A stretch of 64,000 bases of DNA from Phycisphaerae bacterium. GTDB taxonomy: Bacteria; Planctomycetota; Phycisphaerae; UBA1845. A program made the translations under genes and the position numbers. A model generated the notes under the pieces. It was not told where the DNA came from and searched no databases. It was given only the letters and a program-made list of their open reading frames with translations. Positions 49,037-58,154 of the stretch are shown here, in pieces (positions within the stretch are counted from its first letter, which is position 1; every line of letters starts with the position of its first letter). The stretch spans positions 1 through 64,000 of the forward strand of contig JAJDDY010000058.1 in NCBI GenBank assembly GCA_029260075.1, in the 5' to 3' direction.

Positions 49037-51250
49037 ATGAGACAGACGATGGAAGAAACCTTGCCAATAGAAACTGAAACCGATGCCACGCCGGGTAGCG
49101 CCAAGTTCTTCGGCGCTCAGGCCGACCGTTGGCACACGTTGTATGAGCGCAAGGCGTGCTTCGTCGACCGGTTGAACCTGTTCACGGGAACGGTGCAAAG
49201 ATTGTTCCCAACCGGTGGTACGGTGCTGGACGTCGGTTGCGGCGCCGGAAACATCGCGCTTGAGTTGGCGGAGTTGGGCTATCGGGTCGTCGGTGTCGAC
49301 GGGGCGCCGCAGATGATTGAGCAAGCCAAGGCGGAGTGTTCCCGGCGCGGGATTCAAAACGCGGAATTTCGAATCGCGGACCTGTCCGAATCCGTGTTTG
49401 ATGCAGGCCGGTTTGATGCCGTGGTTTGCTCCAGCGTTATCGAGTACATCGAGGACGACGCATCGTTCCTCGCTCGGATTTCCGACGCGCTGCGCCCGGG
49501 CGGATTCCTACTGTTGTCGGTACCCAATGCGTCGAGCCTGTTGGGACGGTTGGAAGACGTTGTCGCCAAAATCCCCGGGTTCACCGGTCCGGTGAATCAC
49601 GCCCACTTGAACTTCTCGTTGAGACGGTATGGATCGAAGACGCTTCGTGCGTCGTTGGCGCGGACGGGATTGGAATGGTCGAGTTCAGTCCTTTTTGAAG
49701 TGCCGATTCCCGGCCGGTTGGGTGTCATGGTTTCGAGACTCCCAGCGATTGGTGTGCTGCGGTTGGTCATCGCGGAAAAGTCTGCTCCGTCGTTGCAACC
49801 GTCCGAGGCAGCGCGCCGGAAGAATCGTCCGCGTGCCAGAACGCGTGCGTGGTCTCGAAAGAACCTTTGGGAGGCGACCCCAGCGTCTGTCAAAGCGGTT
49901 GTCGGGATTGCCACAGGTCGCTTGCCAACCGCTTGGCTGTTGGGACGAAGTTTCCGTCGCACGTTGGCGTTTGTGCAAGAGGCGCAAACGTGGTCGTCGG
50001 AACGCACGCGAACCTATCAACTCGATCAACTCCGCCGGATTTGTACCTTGGCCTATGACAAGACCAAGTTCTACCGCGAGCGGTTCGACTCGGTCGGCTT
50101 TCATCCCAAAGATATCAAGTCGCTCGACGACATGCGGCGGTTGCCGACGATCGACCGGAACACGCTTCGTGGCCACATGGACGACATGTGTACCGTTTCG
50201 CCGGACGGAATTGGAATCGACATCGTTTCCACCGGCGGATCCAGCGGGGAGCCGTTGAGGTTTTACATCGGGACGAACCGGTCCGCCTTCGAATACGCAT
50301 ATCTTGTCGCCAGTTGGTCACGGATCGGGTATGAGTTGAGCGTGCCGCAAGCGGTTCTTCGTAGCGAGGTGGTGCCGAGAAACCGAAAGGGTCTTCGCCA
50401 TTGTTACGATCCGATTCTCCGGCGGCACTACTACAGCAATTTCCACATGGACGACGAGAACATGCGTCGCTACGTTGAACACGTGGCGACGCTCGGCCCT
50501 TGCTTCCTGCACGTCTATCCGTCGTCGGTGTCGGCGTTGGCCCGTTTTATCGAACGCTCGAATATGACGCCGCCACCGAATGTCCTGGGCGTCATCGCAG
50601 AGTCGGAGATCGTATATTCGGACCAACGCGAGACTGTCGAGAAGGTCTTCGGGTGTCGATATTTCTCCTGTTATGGGCATTCTGAGCGGCTTGTTCTGGC
50701 GTCTGCCTGCGAGCAATCTGACGACTATCATGTGTGGCCTACGTACGGCTACTTCGAGCTGCTTGACGAGAACGATCAACTGATTACCACGCCCGGGCAA
50801 CGCGGTGAGATCGTTGGGACAGGGTTTATCAACACGGTAATGCCGTTCATTCGCTATCGGACCGGCGACTACGCGACGTATGTCGCGAGTCGGTGTGAAG
50901 CCTGTGGTCGGAATCATACGATTCTGCGTGACATTCGCGGCCACCGGACACAGGAAATGCTTGTGGCTGCTGACAACTCGCTGATCGCTTGGACGGCGCT
51001 GAATATGCACGATGACACTTTTGCCAACGTGCGACAGTTCCAGTTCTATCAGGACTCGCCGGGGCGCGCGGTGCTGAAGATCGTTCCGGCGGATGGCTTC
51101 TCAAAACAGGACGAGCAGCGGATTATTCGGAGCTTGGCACGCAAGCACGATGGCCGGCTCGACATCGACACGGCGTTGGTTGACTCGATTCGCCTGTCGT
51201 CAATCGGCAAGGCGATATACGTTGACCAGAGACTTGAGGTGAAAGGATAG
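49037..51250 (+). CDS. Fusion of SAM methyltransferase and CapK/PaaK-like adenylate-forming enzyme
   Basis: One uninterrupted frame of 737 residues with two enzyme domains. Residues about 20-240 are a class I methyltransferase: VLDVGCGAGN at 63-72, VVGVDGAPQMI, and a motif IV equivalent FDAVVCSSVIEYIEDD. Residues about 300-737 resemble CapK and phenylacetate-CoA ligase: STGGSSGEP (from Ser398) for ATP, YGHSERLVLASACEQS, RYRTGDYATYVASRCEACGR with a CxxC, and a C-terminal AMP-binding_C-like part. The linker (240-300) is basic. ATG 49037 is favoured over 49001. Two bases separate it from the next gene. Plausible job: activating an acyl group as adenylate for a glycan while a methyl group is added, in one chain. 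Confidence 0.85.
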   Translation: MRQTMEETLPIETETDATPGSAKFFGAQADRWHTLYERKACFVDRLNLFTGTVQRLFPTGGTVLDVGCGAGNIALELAELGYRVVGVDGAPQMIEQAKAECSRRGIQNAEFRIADLSESVFDAGRFDAVVCSSVIEYIEDDASFLARISDALRPGGFLLLSVPNASSLLGRLEDVVAKIPGFTGPVNHAHLNFSLRRYGSKTLRASLARTGLEWSSSVLFEVPIPGRLGVMVSRLPAIGVLRLVIAEKSAPSLQPSEAARRKNRPRARTRAWSRKNLWEATPASVKAVVGIATGRLPTAWLLGRSFRRTLAFVQEAQTWSSERTRTYQLDQLRRICTLAYDKTKFYRERFDSVGFHPKDIKSLDDMRRLPTIDRNTLRGHMDDMCTVSPDGIGIDIVSTGGSSGEPLRFYIGTNRSAFEYAYLVASWSRIGYELSVPQAVLRSEVVPRNRKGLRHCYDPILRRHYYSNFHMDDENMRRYVEHVATLGPCFLHVYPSSVSALARFIERSNMTPPPNVLGVIAESEIVYSDQRETVEKVFGCRYFSCYGHSERLVLASACEQSDDYHVWPTYGYFELLDENDQLITTPGQRGEIVGTGFINTVMPFIRYRTGDYATYVASRCEACGRNHTILRDIRGHRTQEMLVAADNSLIAWTALNMHDDTFANVRQFQFYQDSPGRAVLKIVPADGFSKQDEQRIIRSLARKHDGRLDIDTALVDSIRLSSIGKAIYVDQRLEVKG

Positions 51251-51252
51251 GC

Positions 51253-52731
51253 GTGGGAACGGACGTGCAACATCATACCGATCCACGCGCACCGCTAGTA
51301 GGCAGTGATGGAACGCGGGCGTGCGTTACCGAGCATGGCGCTGGCGGTTCTGGCGCAGCGTCGACGAGTTCTGCGCGTCCGGCGGACCGCCCAACCGGCG
51401 GCGTAGGGCGTTTCGGTCCGAAGTGGATGCCGCGTGGATCGCTCCTGCTTGTACTGCTTGTCGCTTTCTCCGCGCGAATGATCACAGCTCAACTGTACCC
51501 CATGATACAAGGGGCGACGTCGCTCTCACACGGCTCAGATGGATACGAGCACATCGGTGCCACGCTGGCCGCCGGACATGGGTTCAGGTTCGCTCAAGAT
51601 CTTTGTCAGACGATGTTGTTGCCACCGGTGTACCCGTTGTTCTTGGCGGTACTGTTTCTTTTCACCGGCCCGAGTTTGTTTGCGACAACGTTGGTTCAAT
51701 CGCTGCTGGGTGCGGGATCGTGCTACTTGCTCTACATCTTGGGCAAACGCCACGGCGGTCATCGCGCTGGTCTATTGGCGGCGTTGCTGTACGCGCTGTA
51801 CCCCGGTGCGTGGATCGGCTGTTCGCGTTATCTCACGGAACCGCTGTTCACCTTGTTGCTGCTGGGCTTCCTGGTGTTCTTGTCCGGGTTTGTTCGGACT
51901 GGCGCCAAGCCCGGACTGATCGTCGCCGGCGTCTCTGGCGCCTTGGCCGTCCTGTGCAAGAGCGTGGCCGGCTTGCTGCCGGTTTTTCTCATCATCTGTG
52001 CATTGTTCTTGCCGGGCTGGCGTCATTGTCGCCGGCGGGTTCTGGCAGGGCTTACGGTGTGTCTGTTGATTTCGCTCGTCGCGGTGGCCCCGTGGGTCTA
52101 TCGCAACTACAAGGTGTCGGGCAGCTTCGTCTATCCAACGACGTCCGGAGGACTCGCGCTGTATACGGCGCACGTGTACGCCGCACATCCCGATCAGACC
52201 ATTCGGAAATCGGTTCATCAGGCGGCCAGAGAGGTCACACAGCTCGCGGTCGACAATGGCATAAGGCTCGATCCGCGCGACAGCTATCCGCGCTGGTTCT
52301 ACACCGCGCAGGACGAGGTCAAGCTCGACCGACTCGCCCAGCGCGTGGCGCGGCAACAGATGGCTGGCGATCCATTCGGGTACGTACGTCATGTTTCGGG
52401 TAACTTGTGGCGGTTCTGGTGGGGCGCGCCGTCGCCCAAGGCCATCGTTCTCTCTGTGTTGATCAACACGCCGTTCATGCTGCTCGGCGCCTTCGGTTTG
52501 TACCGCACACGTGCTTGGCGTCATCCTGATTTGTCTTTGTGTCTGGCCGCAGCCATGTATTTGTTCATGGCGCACGTTGGTATTCTAGCGGTCGTTCGCT
52601 ATGCGCTTACGGTAATGCCGATCCTCTGTCTCTTTGGCGGACTGGGCGTGGTAGAATGGCAGAATAGACGTCGCTGTGACAAGTCTCGTCGTGTCGACGC
52701 CGGCGATGTAGCACCAGTTCTGAGCACTTGA
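51253..52731 (+). CDS. GT39-like integral membrane glycosyltransferase
   Basis: A 492-residue polytopic protein with 9-12 membrane helices, resembling PMT/ArnT-type enzymes that use polyprenyl-phosphate sugars on the outer face of the membrane. The first extracellular loop LSHGSDGYEHIGATLAAGHG holds the acidic Asp near residue 97, followed by LPPVYPLFLAVLFLF. GLLAALLYALYPGAWIGCSR and LTEPLFTLLLLGFLVFL are typical. Residues 1-60 are an unusual polar extension before the first helix. GTG start at 51253 with AAAGGA just upstream. The GT2 at 53600 could make the polyprenyl-phosphate donor. Confidence 0.82.
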   Translation: MGTDVQHHTDPRAPLVGSDGTRACVTEHGAGGSGAASTSSARPADRPTGGVGRFGPKWMPRGSLLLVLLVAFSARMITAQLYPMIQGATSLSHGSDGYEHIGATLAAGHGFRFAQDLCQTMLLPPVYPLFLAVLFLFTGPSLFATTLVQSLLGAGSCYLLYILGKRHGGHRAGLLAALLYALYPGAWIGCSRYLTEPLFTLLLLGFLVFLSGFVRTGAKPGLIVAGVSGALAVLCKSVAGLLPVFLIICALFLPGWRHCRRRVLAGLTVCLLISLVAVAPWVYRNYKVSGSFVYPTTSGGLALYTAHVYAAHPDQTIRKSVHQAAREVTQLAVDNGIRLDPRDSYPRWFYTAQDEVKLDRLAQRVARQQMAGDPFGYVRHVSGNLWRFWWGAPSPKAIVLSVLINTPFMLLGAFGLYRTRAWRHPDLSLCLAAAMYLFMAHVGILAVVRYALTVMPILCLFGGLGVVEWQNRRRCDKSRRVDAGDVAPVLST

Positions 52732-52883
52732 GCGGTGCTTCGGGGGTACGCGTTCGACGGTGAGCGTATCGTTTGCAGCGGCTTGTGCTTGGCGTGGGTT
52801 TTGGTCTAATCAGTTACGGTGGTTGGTGTTGGGGACGGTGAACTCGGCGTGGCCGGGATACACACCGAGAACGGGAGTTTCTA

Positions 52884-53603
52884 ATGAGTCCGGAGCTTAA
52901 TTCAAGGGGCGAGACCGGTACTCACAATAACGGAGTCGCCCGCGCCGCGACTGCCCTTTACCCCTGTCCCCAGCTCGATCAGTCGGTCGAACGCACGCGG
53001 TTCCTTCACAAACGTCGTGTGGCGAAATCGGTTTACGATTTCATTGGTGCCCCCCTACGCATGATCGCACTGCCGGATGAGTGGAGCACGCGCGTTGGGT
53101 TTACCAGCCTCGAAGATGAGCGATTGCGGATGGTACTGCCCGTCATATCGGGGCGCGTGTTGGACATCGGCGCCGGGAACAATCGTCTCGTCGATCTCTA
53201 TGGGAACGGCGTCGGCGTGGAAGTCCACGACTGGGGCGGTGGGGCACAGGTCGTCGAAGACACACGAGACCTTCCCTTTGAAGACGGGTCGTTCGACACG
53301 GTTACGTTCGTCGCGTGCTTGAACCACATACCCTATCGCGACGAGGTTCTGGTTGAAGCCAAGCGTGTGTTGAAGCCGGGCGGTCGCGTGGTCATTACGA
53401 TGATCGGACATTTGATCGGCAAGGTAGGCCACGCCATCTGGTGGTACAGTGAGGACAAGCATCGCGAACTGGCCGAGGGTGAACTGATGGGGATGACCCC
53501 GAAGTTCGTGACCGACCTGCTGGCCGAGGCCGGATATACCAACTTGATTCATCAGCGTTTTCTTTATCAAATGAACCATCTCTTTGTGGCGACCAGACCA
53601 TGA
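52884..53603 (+). CDS. Class I SAM-dependent methyltransferase
   Basis: A 239-residue cytoplasmic methyltransferase of the Methyltransf_11 type: motif I VLDIGAGNNR, motif II GVGVEVHDWG, DLPFEDGSFDTVTFVACLNH (motif IV region) and LKPGGRVVITMIGH. The N-terminal 60 residues contain MSPELNSRGETGTHNNGVAR and a helical region before the fold. GGGAG lies six bases before ATG 52884. Its stop overlaps the GT2 start (ATGA). It may O-methylate the sugar product of the following transferases or a lipid; the substrate is not predictable. Confidence 0.85.
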   Translation: MSPELNSRGETGTHNNGVARAATALYPCPQLDQSVERTRFLHKRRVAKSVYDFIGAPLRMIALPDEWSTRVGFTSLEDERLRMVLPVISGRVLDIGAGNNRLVDLYGNGVGVEVHDWGGGAQVVEDTRDLPFEDGSFDTVTFVACLNHIPYRDEVLVEAKRVLKPGGRVVITMIGHLIGKVGHAIWWYSEDKHRELAEGELMGMTPKFVTDLLAEAGYTNLIHQRFLYQMNHLFVATRP

Positions 53604-54616
53604 CCGCGACAGTTTCGACCAAGAAAATTCAATCCACTCCTGCGGTCGTTCCCGACCCGCCGACCCAACCCGACTGGGGTACGCTGTCGGTGATCATCCC
53701 GGCGTTTAACGAAGAGGGCGGTATCGGCGACACGCTTAGAGAGTTGCGCGAGTCGTGCCCGGATGTCGAGATTATCGTAGTGAATGACGGGTCGTCGGAT
53801 CGAACCGCGGAGATTGCCGGGGACATTGAGGGCGTGTGCGTGTTGGCGCACGCCCGCAACCGCGGCTATGGCGCTGCGCTTAAGACGGGTATTCGAAACA
53901 CGTCGAGGCCATACGTAGCCTGGTACGACGCCGACGGACAACACCGCCCGGCCGACTTGATGGCCGTTGCGGCTCCGGTTTTGAGCGGTGACAAAGACGT
54001 CGTCATCGGCGTACGCGGGAAAGACTCGGCGAAGGTGCGCGATCGTGTACTGGGGAAGAAGGTGTTGGGGTTGGTGGCCCGCTTGGTAAGCGGTGAGCGC
54101 ATCCCCGATCTCAACTCCGGGCTGCGCTGTTTTCGTCGCGGGGTGGTGGCTCGCTACCTGCATCTTTTCCCGGACGGATTCTCCGCTTCGACCACGTCGA
54201 CGTTGATGGTCCTCAAGCGTGGCTATCGTGTGGGCTACGTGCCGATCGTCGTCAATACGCGTGTTGGTGCATCGACGGTACGCATTTTCGCCGACGGGTT
54301 TGCTACGCTTCAACTGATCATGCGAATCGTAGTGCTCTTCGAGGCGTTCAAAGTGTTCGCAATACTCGGCGCGGCGTTGCTTGTGCCCGGGCTCATCTAC
54401 GGGTTTGCGCTCGCGGTGTTTAGGGGCGAGGGTTTCCCGACTTTGGCTGGTACCGCTGTCATCTCCGGACTACTCACGTTCTTCATTGGAATTCTGGCCG
54501 ATCAGGTCGTGGAGCTGCGCAAGGAGCGATTCGAGGACAGTCCGGAAGCGCCGGTCCAACCCACGACGGGCAAGCATGCTGTTCGCGGGTCGGAGCATCG
54601 CGCGGGCGGACACTGA
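53600..54616 (+). CDS. Glycosyltransferase family 2, polyprenyl-phosphate sugar synthase-like
   Basis: A 338-residue GT2 enzyme with SVIIPAFNEE (residue 30 on), VNDGSSDRT, YDADGQHRP (the DxD-type metal site) and PDLNSGLRCFRRGVV, as in dolichol-phosphate mannose synthases. Two C-terminal hydrophobic segments (KVFAILGAALLVPGLIYGF and TAVISGLLTFFIGILADQVV) anchor it. It probably transfers a sugar from a nucleotide to undecaprenyl phosphate, giving the donor for the GT39-like gene. It begins inside the previous stop and shares one base with asnB (TGATG). Confidence 0.88.
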   Translation: MTATVSTKKIQSTPAVVPDPPTQPDWGTLSVIIPAFNEEGGIGDTLRELRESCPDVEIIVVNDGSSDRTAEIAGDIEGVCVLAHARNRGYGAALKTGIRNTSRPYVAWYDADGQHRPADLMAVAAPVLSGDKDVVIGVRGKDSAKVRDRVLGKKVLGLVARLVSGERIPDLNSGLRCFRRGVVARYLHLFPDGFSASTTSTLMVLKRGYRVGYVPIVVNTRVGASTVRIFADGFATLQLIMRIVVLFEAFKVFAILGAALLVPGLIYGFALAVFRGEGFPTLAGTAVISGLLTFFIGILADQVVELRKERFEDSPEAPVQPTTGKHAVRGSEHRAGGH

Positions 54617-56577
54617 TGTGCGGAATCGCGGGCATTTACCATTTTGAGCACCCGGACCGGCCGGTCGACCTTCCGGTTCTTAAAGCCATGACGCGCAGCC
54701 TCGCGCATCGTGGTCCCGATGGCGAGGGCGTCTGGCGGCGGCCGGGCGTCGGGCTTGGACATCGCCGACTGGCCATCCTCGACCTTACGAACAACGCCGG
54801 TCAGCCGATGGTCGATGAGTCCAAGAAGCGGGCGATCACCTACAACGGCGAGATTTACAACTATCGCGAACTGCGCCGCGCGCTTGAGACCAAGGGCCAC
54901 GTGTTTCGCTCCGACAGCGATACGGAAGTGATCCTCGTTGGCCATCGCGAGTGGGGCGCGGACGTTGTCGGCAAGCTGTCGGGTATTTACGCCTTCGCGA
55001 TCTGGAACGAAGAGAAGCGCGAGCTATTCCTGGCACGCGATCCCATTGGCGTCAAGCCGCTGTTCTACTCAATATCCAGCGGTACCTTTCGATTCGGTTC
55101 GGAAGTCAAGGCGATTCTTAGCGATCCCTCAGTCGACCGCGCCTTCGACGCCGAAGCGCTCGACGCCTTTCTTACCTTCAGCTACACCCCCGCTCCGGCT
55201 ACGGGGTTTCGCGCTGTGCGGCAGTTGTTGCCCGGACATTGCGCGCTGGTGAACGAGCACGGGATGCGGGCATGGAGCTTTTGGGACTGCCCTTATTCTG
55301 AACGCCCGGCTGCGATCGATTTTGATGACGCCCTGAGTGAATTCACCGACCGCTTCGATCGAATCACGAACGCCCAAATGGTGAGCGATGTTCCGGTCGG
55401 AGCGTTCCTGTCCGGCGGATTGGATTCGGCAGCCATCGTACGCGGAATGACCCGGTCGGGGGCGGGCGATGTTCATGCGTTGACTGTGGGCTTCGATGTT
55501 CCTGGTTTTGATGAGCGCGACGCAGCCCGCGAGACGGCCGCAAGCTTGGGTGTCGAGTTGGCGGAGCAGGAGTTGGCGCTTGATGCGGCCGCACTGTTAC
55601 CGAAGCTCTCTTTGCACATGGAAGAGCCGACGGCTGATTCGTCCATGCTTCCGGTATACCTGTTGTGTCAGGCGGCGAGACAGCGATTTACCGTGGCCAT
55701 GTCCGGTGACGGCGCTGACGAAATTCTGGCTGGATACGATACGTATCGTGCCACCGCGATGGCAGCGAAGTATCGCGCGATTCCGCGCTTTATTCGGCGC
55801 GGTCTTGTCGAACCGCTTGTGCGATGTCTTCCTGTCGGCGACGGGAAATATGGGTTGCATCAGGTAGGTACGCGTTTCGTGCAAGGTGCGTCGCTCGGTG
55901 CGGGGCGCGACCACTGCGCGTGGCGGATTATCTTCACCGACGCCCTCAAGCAACGCCTCTACTCAGCCGACTTTCGACAGAATGTGGCGCAATGTGACCC
56001 TCTGGGCGCTTATGCCGAACACATTGGCACACCGCCGGCCTCGCGCGAGTCGCTCGCCGGTCTGCTGAACGCCGACACATCGTTCTACTTACCGAACGAC
56101 ATGTTGATCAAGGTAGATCGCATGAGCATGGCCCACGGTCTTGAAGTTCGCGTACCGTTCCTCGATATCGAAATGGTTCGTTTCTGCGCCGACCTGCCCG
56201 GCGAGTTCAAACTGCGCCGGGGGAAACGCCGCAAGCACATATTGCGGGAGTCGTTGCGCGGGTCGATTCCGAGTGACGTACTCGATCGTCCCAAGTCGGG
56301 CTTCAACATCCCCGTCGAACGTTGGATGCGCGAGTCACTTCGAGATCTCTTGTTTGACGCCGTGGCTACCTGTCGGGATGAACTGTCGAAGTTCCTTGAC
56401 CTTTCCGAACTCGAACGCGTCGCCAACGAGCACCGCGACCGCAAGGCCGATCACGGCCACCTGCTGTTTACGGTCATGATGTTTGCGCTGTGGCTGGACA
56501 ATGCGGCACGATGTTGGAAGCCGAGTACCGATTCGGAGACCGAGCGCGTGGCCGACGCCGTGCGGGTGAGCGAATGA
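54616..56577 (+). CDS. asnB: Asparagine synthase (glutamine-hydrolysing) family
   Basis: Cytoplasmic amidotransferase of 653 residues. The N-terminal class II glutaminase begins MCGIAGIYHF with Cys2 as nucleophile, followed by SLAHRGPDGEG and YNGEIYNYRELR. The synthetase domain has ATP loop SGGLDSA (residues 266-272), VAMSGDGADEILAGY and VRVPFLDIEMV. All key residues are present, so it should be active. In exopolysaccharide loci such enzymes are thought to amidate a uronic acid or another carboxylate rather than make free asparagine. It overlaps the GT2 gene by one base and is followed by an esterase-like gene after 31 bases. Confidence 0.9.
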   Translation: MCGIAGIYHFEHPDRPVDLPVLKAMTRSLAHRGPDGEGVWRRPGVGLGHRRLAILDLTNNAGQPMVDESKKRAITYNGEIYNYRELRRALETKGHVFRSDSDTEVILVGHREWGADVVGKLSGIYAFAIWNEEKRELFLARDPIGVKPLFYSISSGTFRFGSEVKAILSDPSVDRAFDAEALDAFLTFSYTPAPATGFRAVRQLLPGHCALVNEHGMRAWSFWDCPYSERPAAIDFDDALSEFTDRFDRITNAQMVSDVPVGAFLSGGLDSAAIVRGMTRSGAGDVHALTVGFDVPGFDERDAARETAASLGVELAEQELALDAAALLPKLSLHMEEPTADSSMLPVYLLCQAARQRFTVAMSGDGADEILAGYDTYRATAMAAKYRAIPRFIRRGLVEPLVRCLPVGDGKYGLHQVGTRFVQGASLGAGRDHCAWRIIFTDALKQRLYSADFRQNVAQCDPLGAYAEHIGTPPASRESLAGLLNADTSFYLPNDMLIKVDRMSMAHGLEVRVPFLDIEMVRFCADLPGEFKLRRGKRRKHILRESLRGSIPSDVLDRPKSGFNIPVERWMRESLRDLLFDAVATCRDELSKFLDLSELERVANEHRDRKADHGHLLFTVMMFALWLDNAARCWKPSTDSETERVADAVRVSE

Positions 56578-56608
56578 CGCCGTTCCATTTTTCCGGTGCG
56601 AAGCGGTC

Positions 56609-58111
56609 ATGCTAGCGATACTTCGATGGTCGATCATAGTTGCAAGTCTTCTGTGGATGGCTGTCATTTGTCTGGGAACGGCCAAGTCGTCCGACCCGCT
56701 TTGGGCGTTGACGGCCTTTCGAAGCGTCGTACCTGCTGACGGCGTACTGCTGTTATGCACATACCTCACATGCTCGTTCGCGCTGCCAATTGTGGGCTTG
56801 TCGTGCTTCGTTGGGAAGATCGCCCGAGGTGATCCGTCTCGCCTGATGATCGGCGGGATTGTAGGGGCTTGCGTCGGCGTTTTTCTGGACTACCTGCAAT
56901 TTGCGATGCCGTTCGCTGGCGATATCGTCAACGTGCCCGGGCTACCGGCCGTCTTGATGTTTCACGGCGATGGGCGACTCGCTGAGATTTGGGCGGTTTC
57001 GTTTTGTGCGAATGTTGCCGTCTTCGGCACGCTCGGTCTAGTGCTTGGCTGGGCGTTGGGGCGACCGCGATCGACCGTGGGCCAAGACGACTCGACCGAT
57101 GGGCGGATCGCACAGCAGCTAGACGTCGAGCGCACGATCAAACGGGTGGCCGGCGGCGTGACGGTCTGCGTGCTGCTGCTCGTAGTTGCACTCTGGCGGT
57201 TCGGCCCCGGCACAGCCGGTGTTGGGGCGCTACTCGCGCAGTTTGACGCCGCATCGGGCGTGCGTTATTCGCGCGATATCGTTTTTGGTCGAGCGGACGG
57301 CGTTGAGTTGAAGCTCGACCTGTGCAAGCCAGCACGTTCAACCGACAGATTGCCTGCGGTTGTGTGTATTCATGGCGGCGGATGGCGTGGCGGCAAGCGC
57401 TCCGAGTACGTTCCACTAATTGTGCAGCTCGCGCAGCGCGACTATGTGGCTGTTACGATCGACTATCGACTCGCACCCGCGCATCACTTTCCGGCGCAGG
57501 CTGAGGACGTCAGGTCGGCGATTCGTTGGATCCGGAAGCATGCCGACGAGTTCGGCGTCGACCCGGAGCACATTGGCTTGGTCGGCTGGTCCGCCGGCGG
57601 ACACCTTGCGTGCTTCGTTGGCGTCACTGGTACGCCGGTGGTTTCGCGGTCTGGTGAGTCCATCGCCACGACCGAATTGGGCGATCTATCGCTGTCAGCC
57701 AACGTACAAGCTGTAGTGAGTTTTTCGGGTCTGAGCGATCTGACAGCGGACTACTGGAACGAATTATCGTCGGGGCGTCGCGCCCTGGTTGGCGGCGGAT
57801 CGGGCGATAACGCGGCGGCGTACCGTTCAGCATCACCGCTTGCGTACGTCGATCGAGACGAGCCTCCGTTTTTTCTGGTGCATGGGGCTGCGGACGCGGT
57901 CGTTCCGCTCGATCAGTCGCAGCGGCTGCGGGATCGTCTGCAAGCCGCCGATGGTGCGGCGTCTTTACTCGAAGTAGTAGGTCAGGGGCACCGGTGGTTT
58001 GGTTCAGCACTACGTAGCGCCAACCGCGATATCTTCGCGTTTCTCGATCTCTATCTAAAGGGTGGTTCCGGCGCTAAGGCTTCCGGTGCGACGCACGACG
58101 GTTCCGGATAA
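56609..58111 (+). CDS. Membrane-anchored alpha/beta hydrolase (esterase-like)
   Basis: A 500-residue protein. Residues 1-200 hold about five membrane helices (ILRWSIIVASLLWMAVICLG, MIGGIVGACVGVFLDYLQF and others). Residues 215-490 form an alpha/beta hydrolase close to the BD-FAE/lipase-acylhydrolase group: oxyanion HGGGW near 255, nucleophile Ser328 in GWSAGG, Asp in VHGAADAVVPL and His in GQGHRW. Deacetylases and feruloyl esterases share this fold. As part of the glycan operon it may remove or transfer acyl groups at the membrane. ATG 56609 lies 31 bases after asnB with a weak ribosome site. The last 15 residues are low complexity. Confidence 0.85.
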   Translation: MLAILRWSIIVASLLWMAVICLGTAKSSDPLWALTAFRSVVPADGVLLLCTYLTCSFALPIVGLSCFVGKIARGDPSRLMIGGIVGACVGVFLDYLQFAMPFAGDIVNVPGLPAVLMFHGDGRLAEIWAVSFCANVAVFGTLGLVLGWALGRPRSTVGQDDSTDGRIAQQLDVERTIKRVAGGVTVCVLLLVVALWRFGPGTAGVGALLAQFDAASGVRYSRDIVFGRADGVELKLDLCKPARSTDRLPAVVCIHGGGWRGGKRSEYVPLIVQLAQRDYVAVTIDYRLAPAHHFPAQAEDVRSAIRWIRKHADEFGVDPEHIGLVGWSAGGHLACFVGVTGTPVVSRSGESIATTELGDLSLSANVQAVVSFSGLSDLTADYWNELSSGRRALVGGGSGDNAAAYRSASPLAYVDRDEPPFFLVHGAADAVVPLDQSQRLRDRLQAADGAASLLEVVGQGHRWFGSALRSANRDIFAFLDLYLKGGSGAKASGATHDGSG

Positions 58112-58154
58112 TGTTAAACGACTTCTTCAAGCCATTCCGTCGGACAGTATCGAT

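Noticed and set aside
51321-52403. 360-codon open frame on the plus strand within the GT39-like gene
   Set aside because: Arg- and Gly-rich out-of-frame translation. The overlapping frame encodes a clear membrane protein with a good ribosome site.
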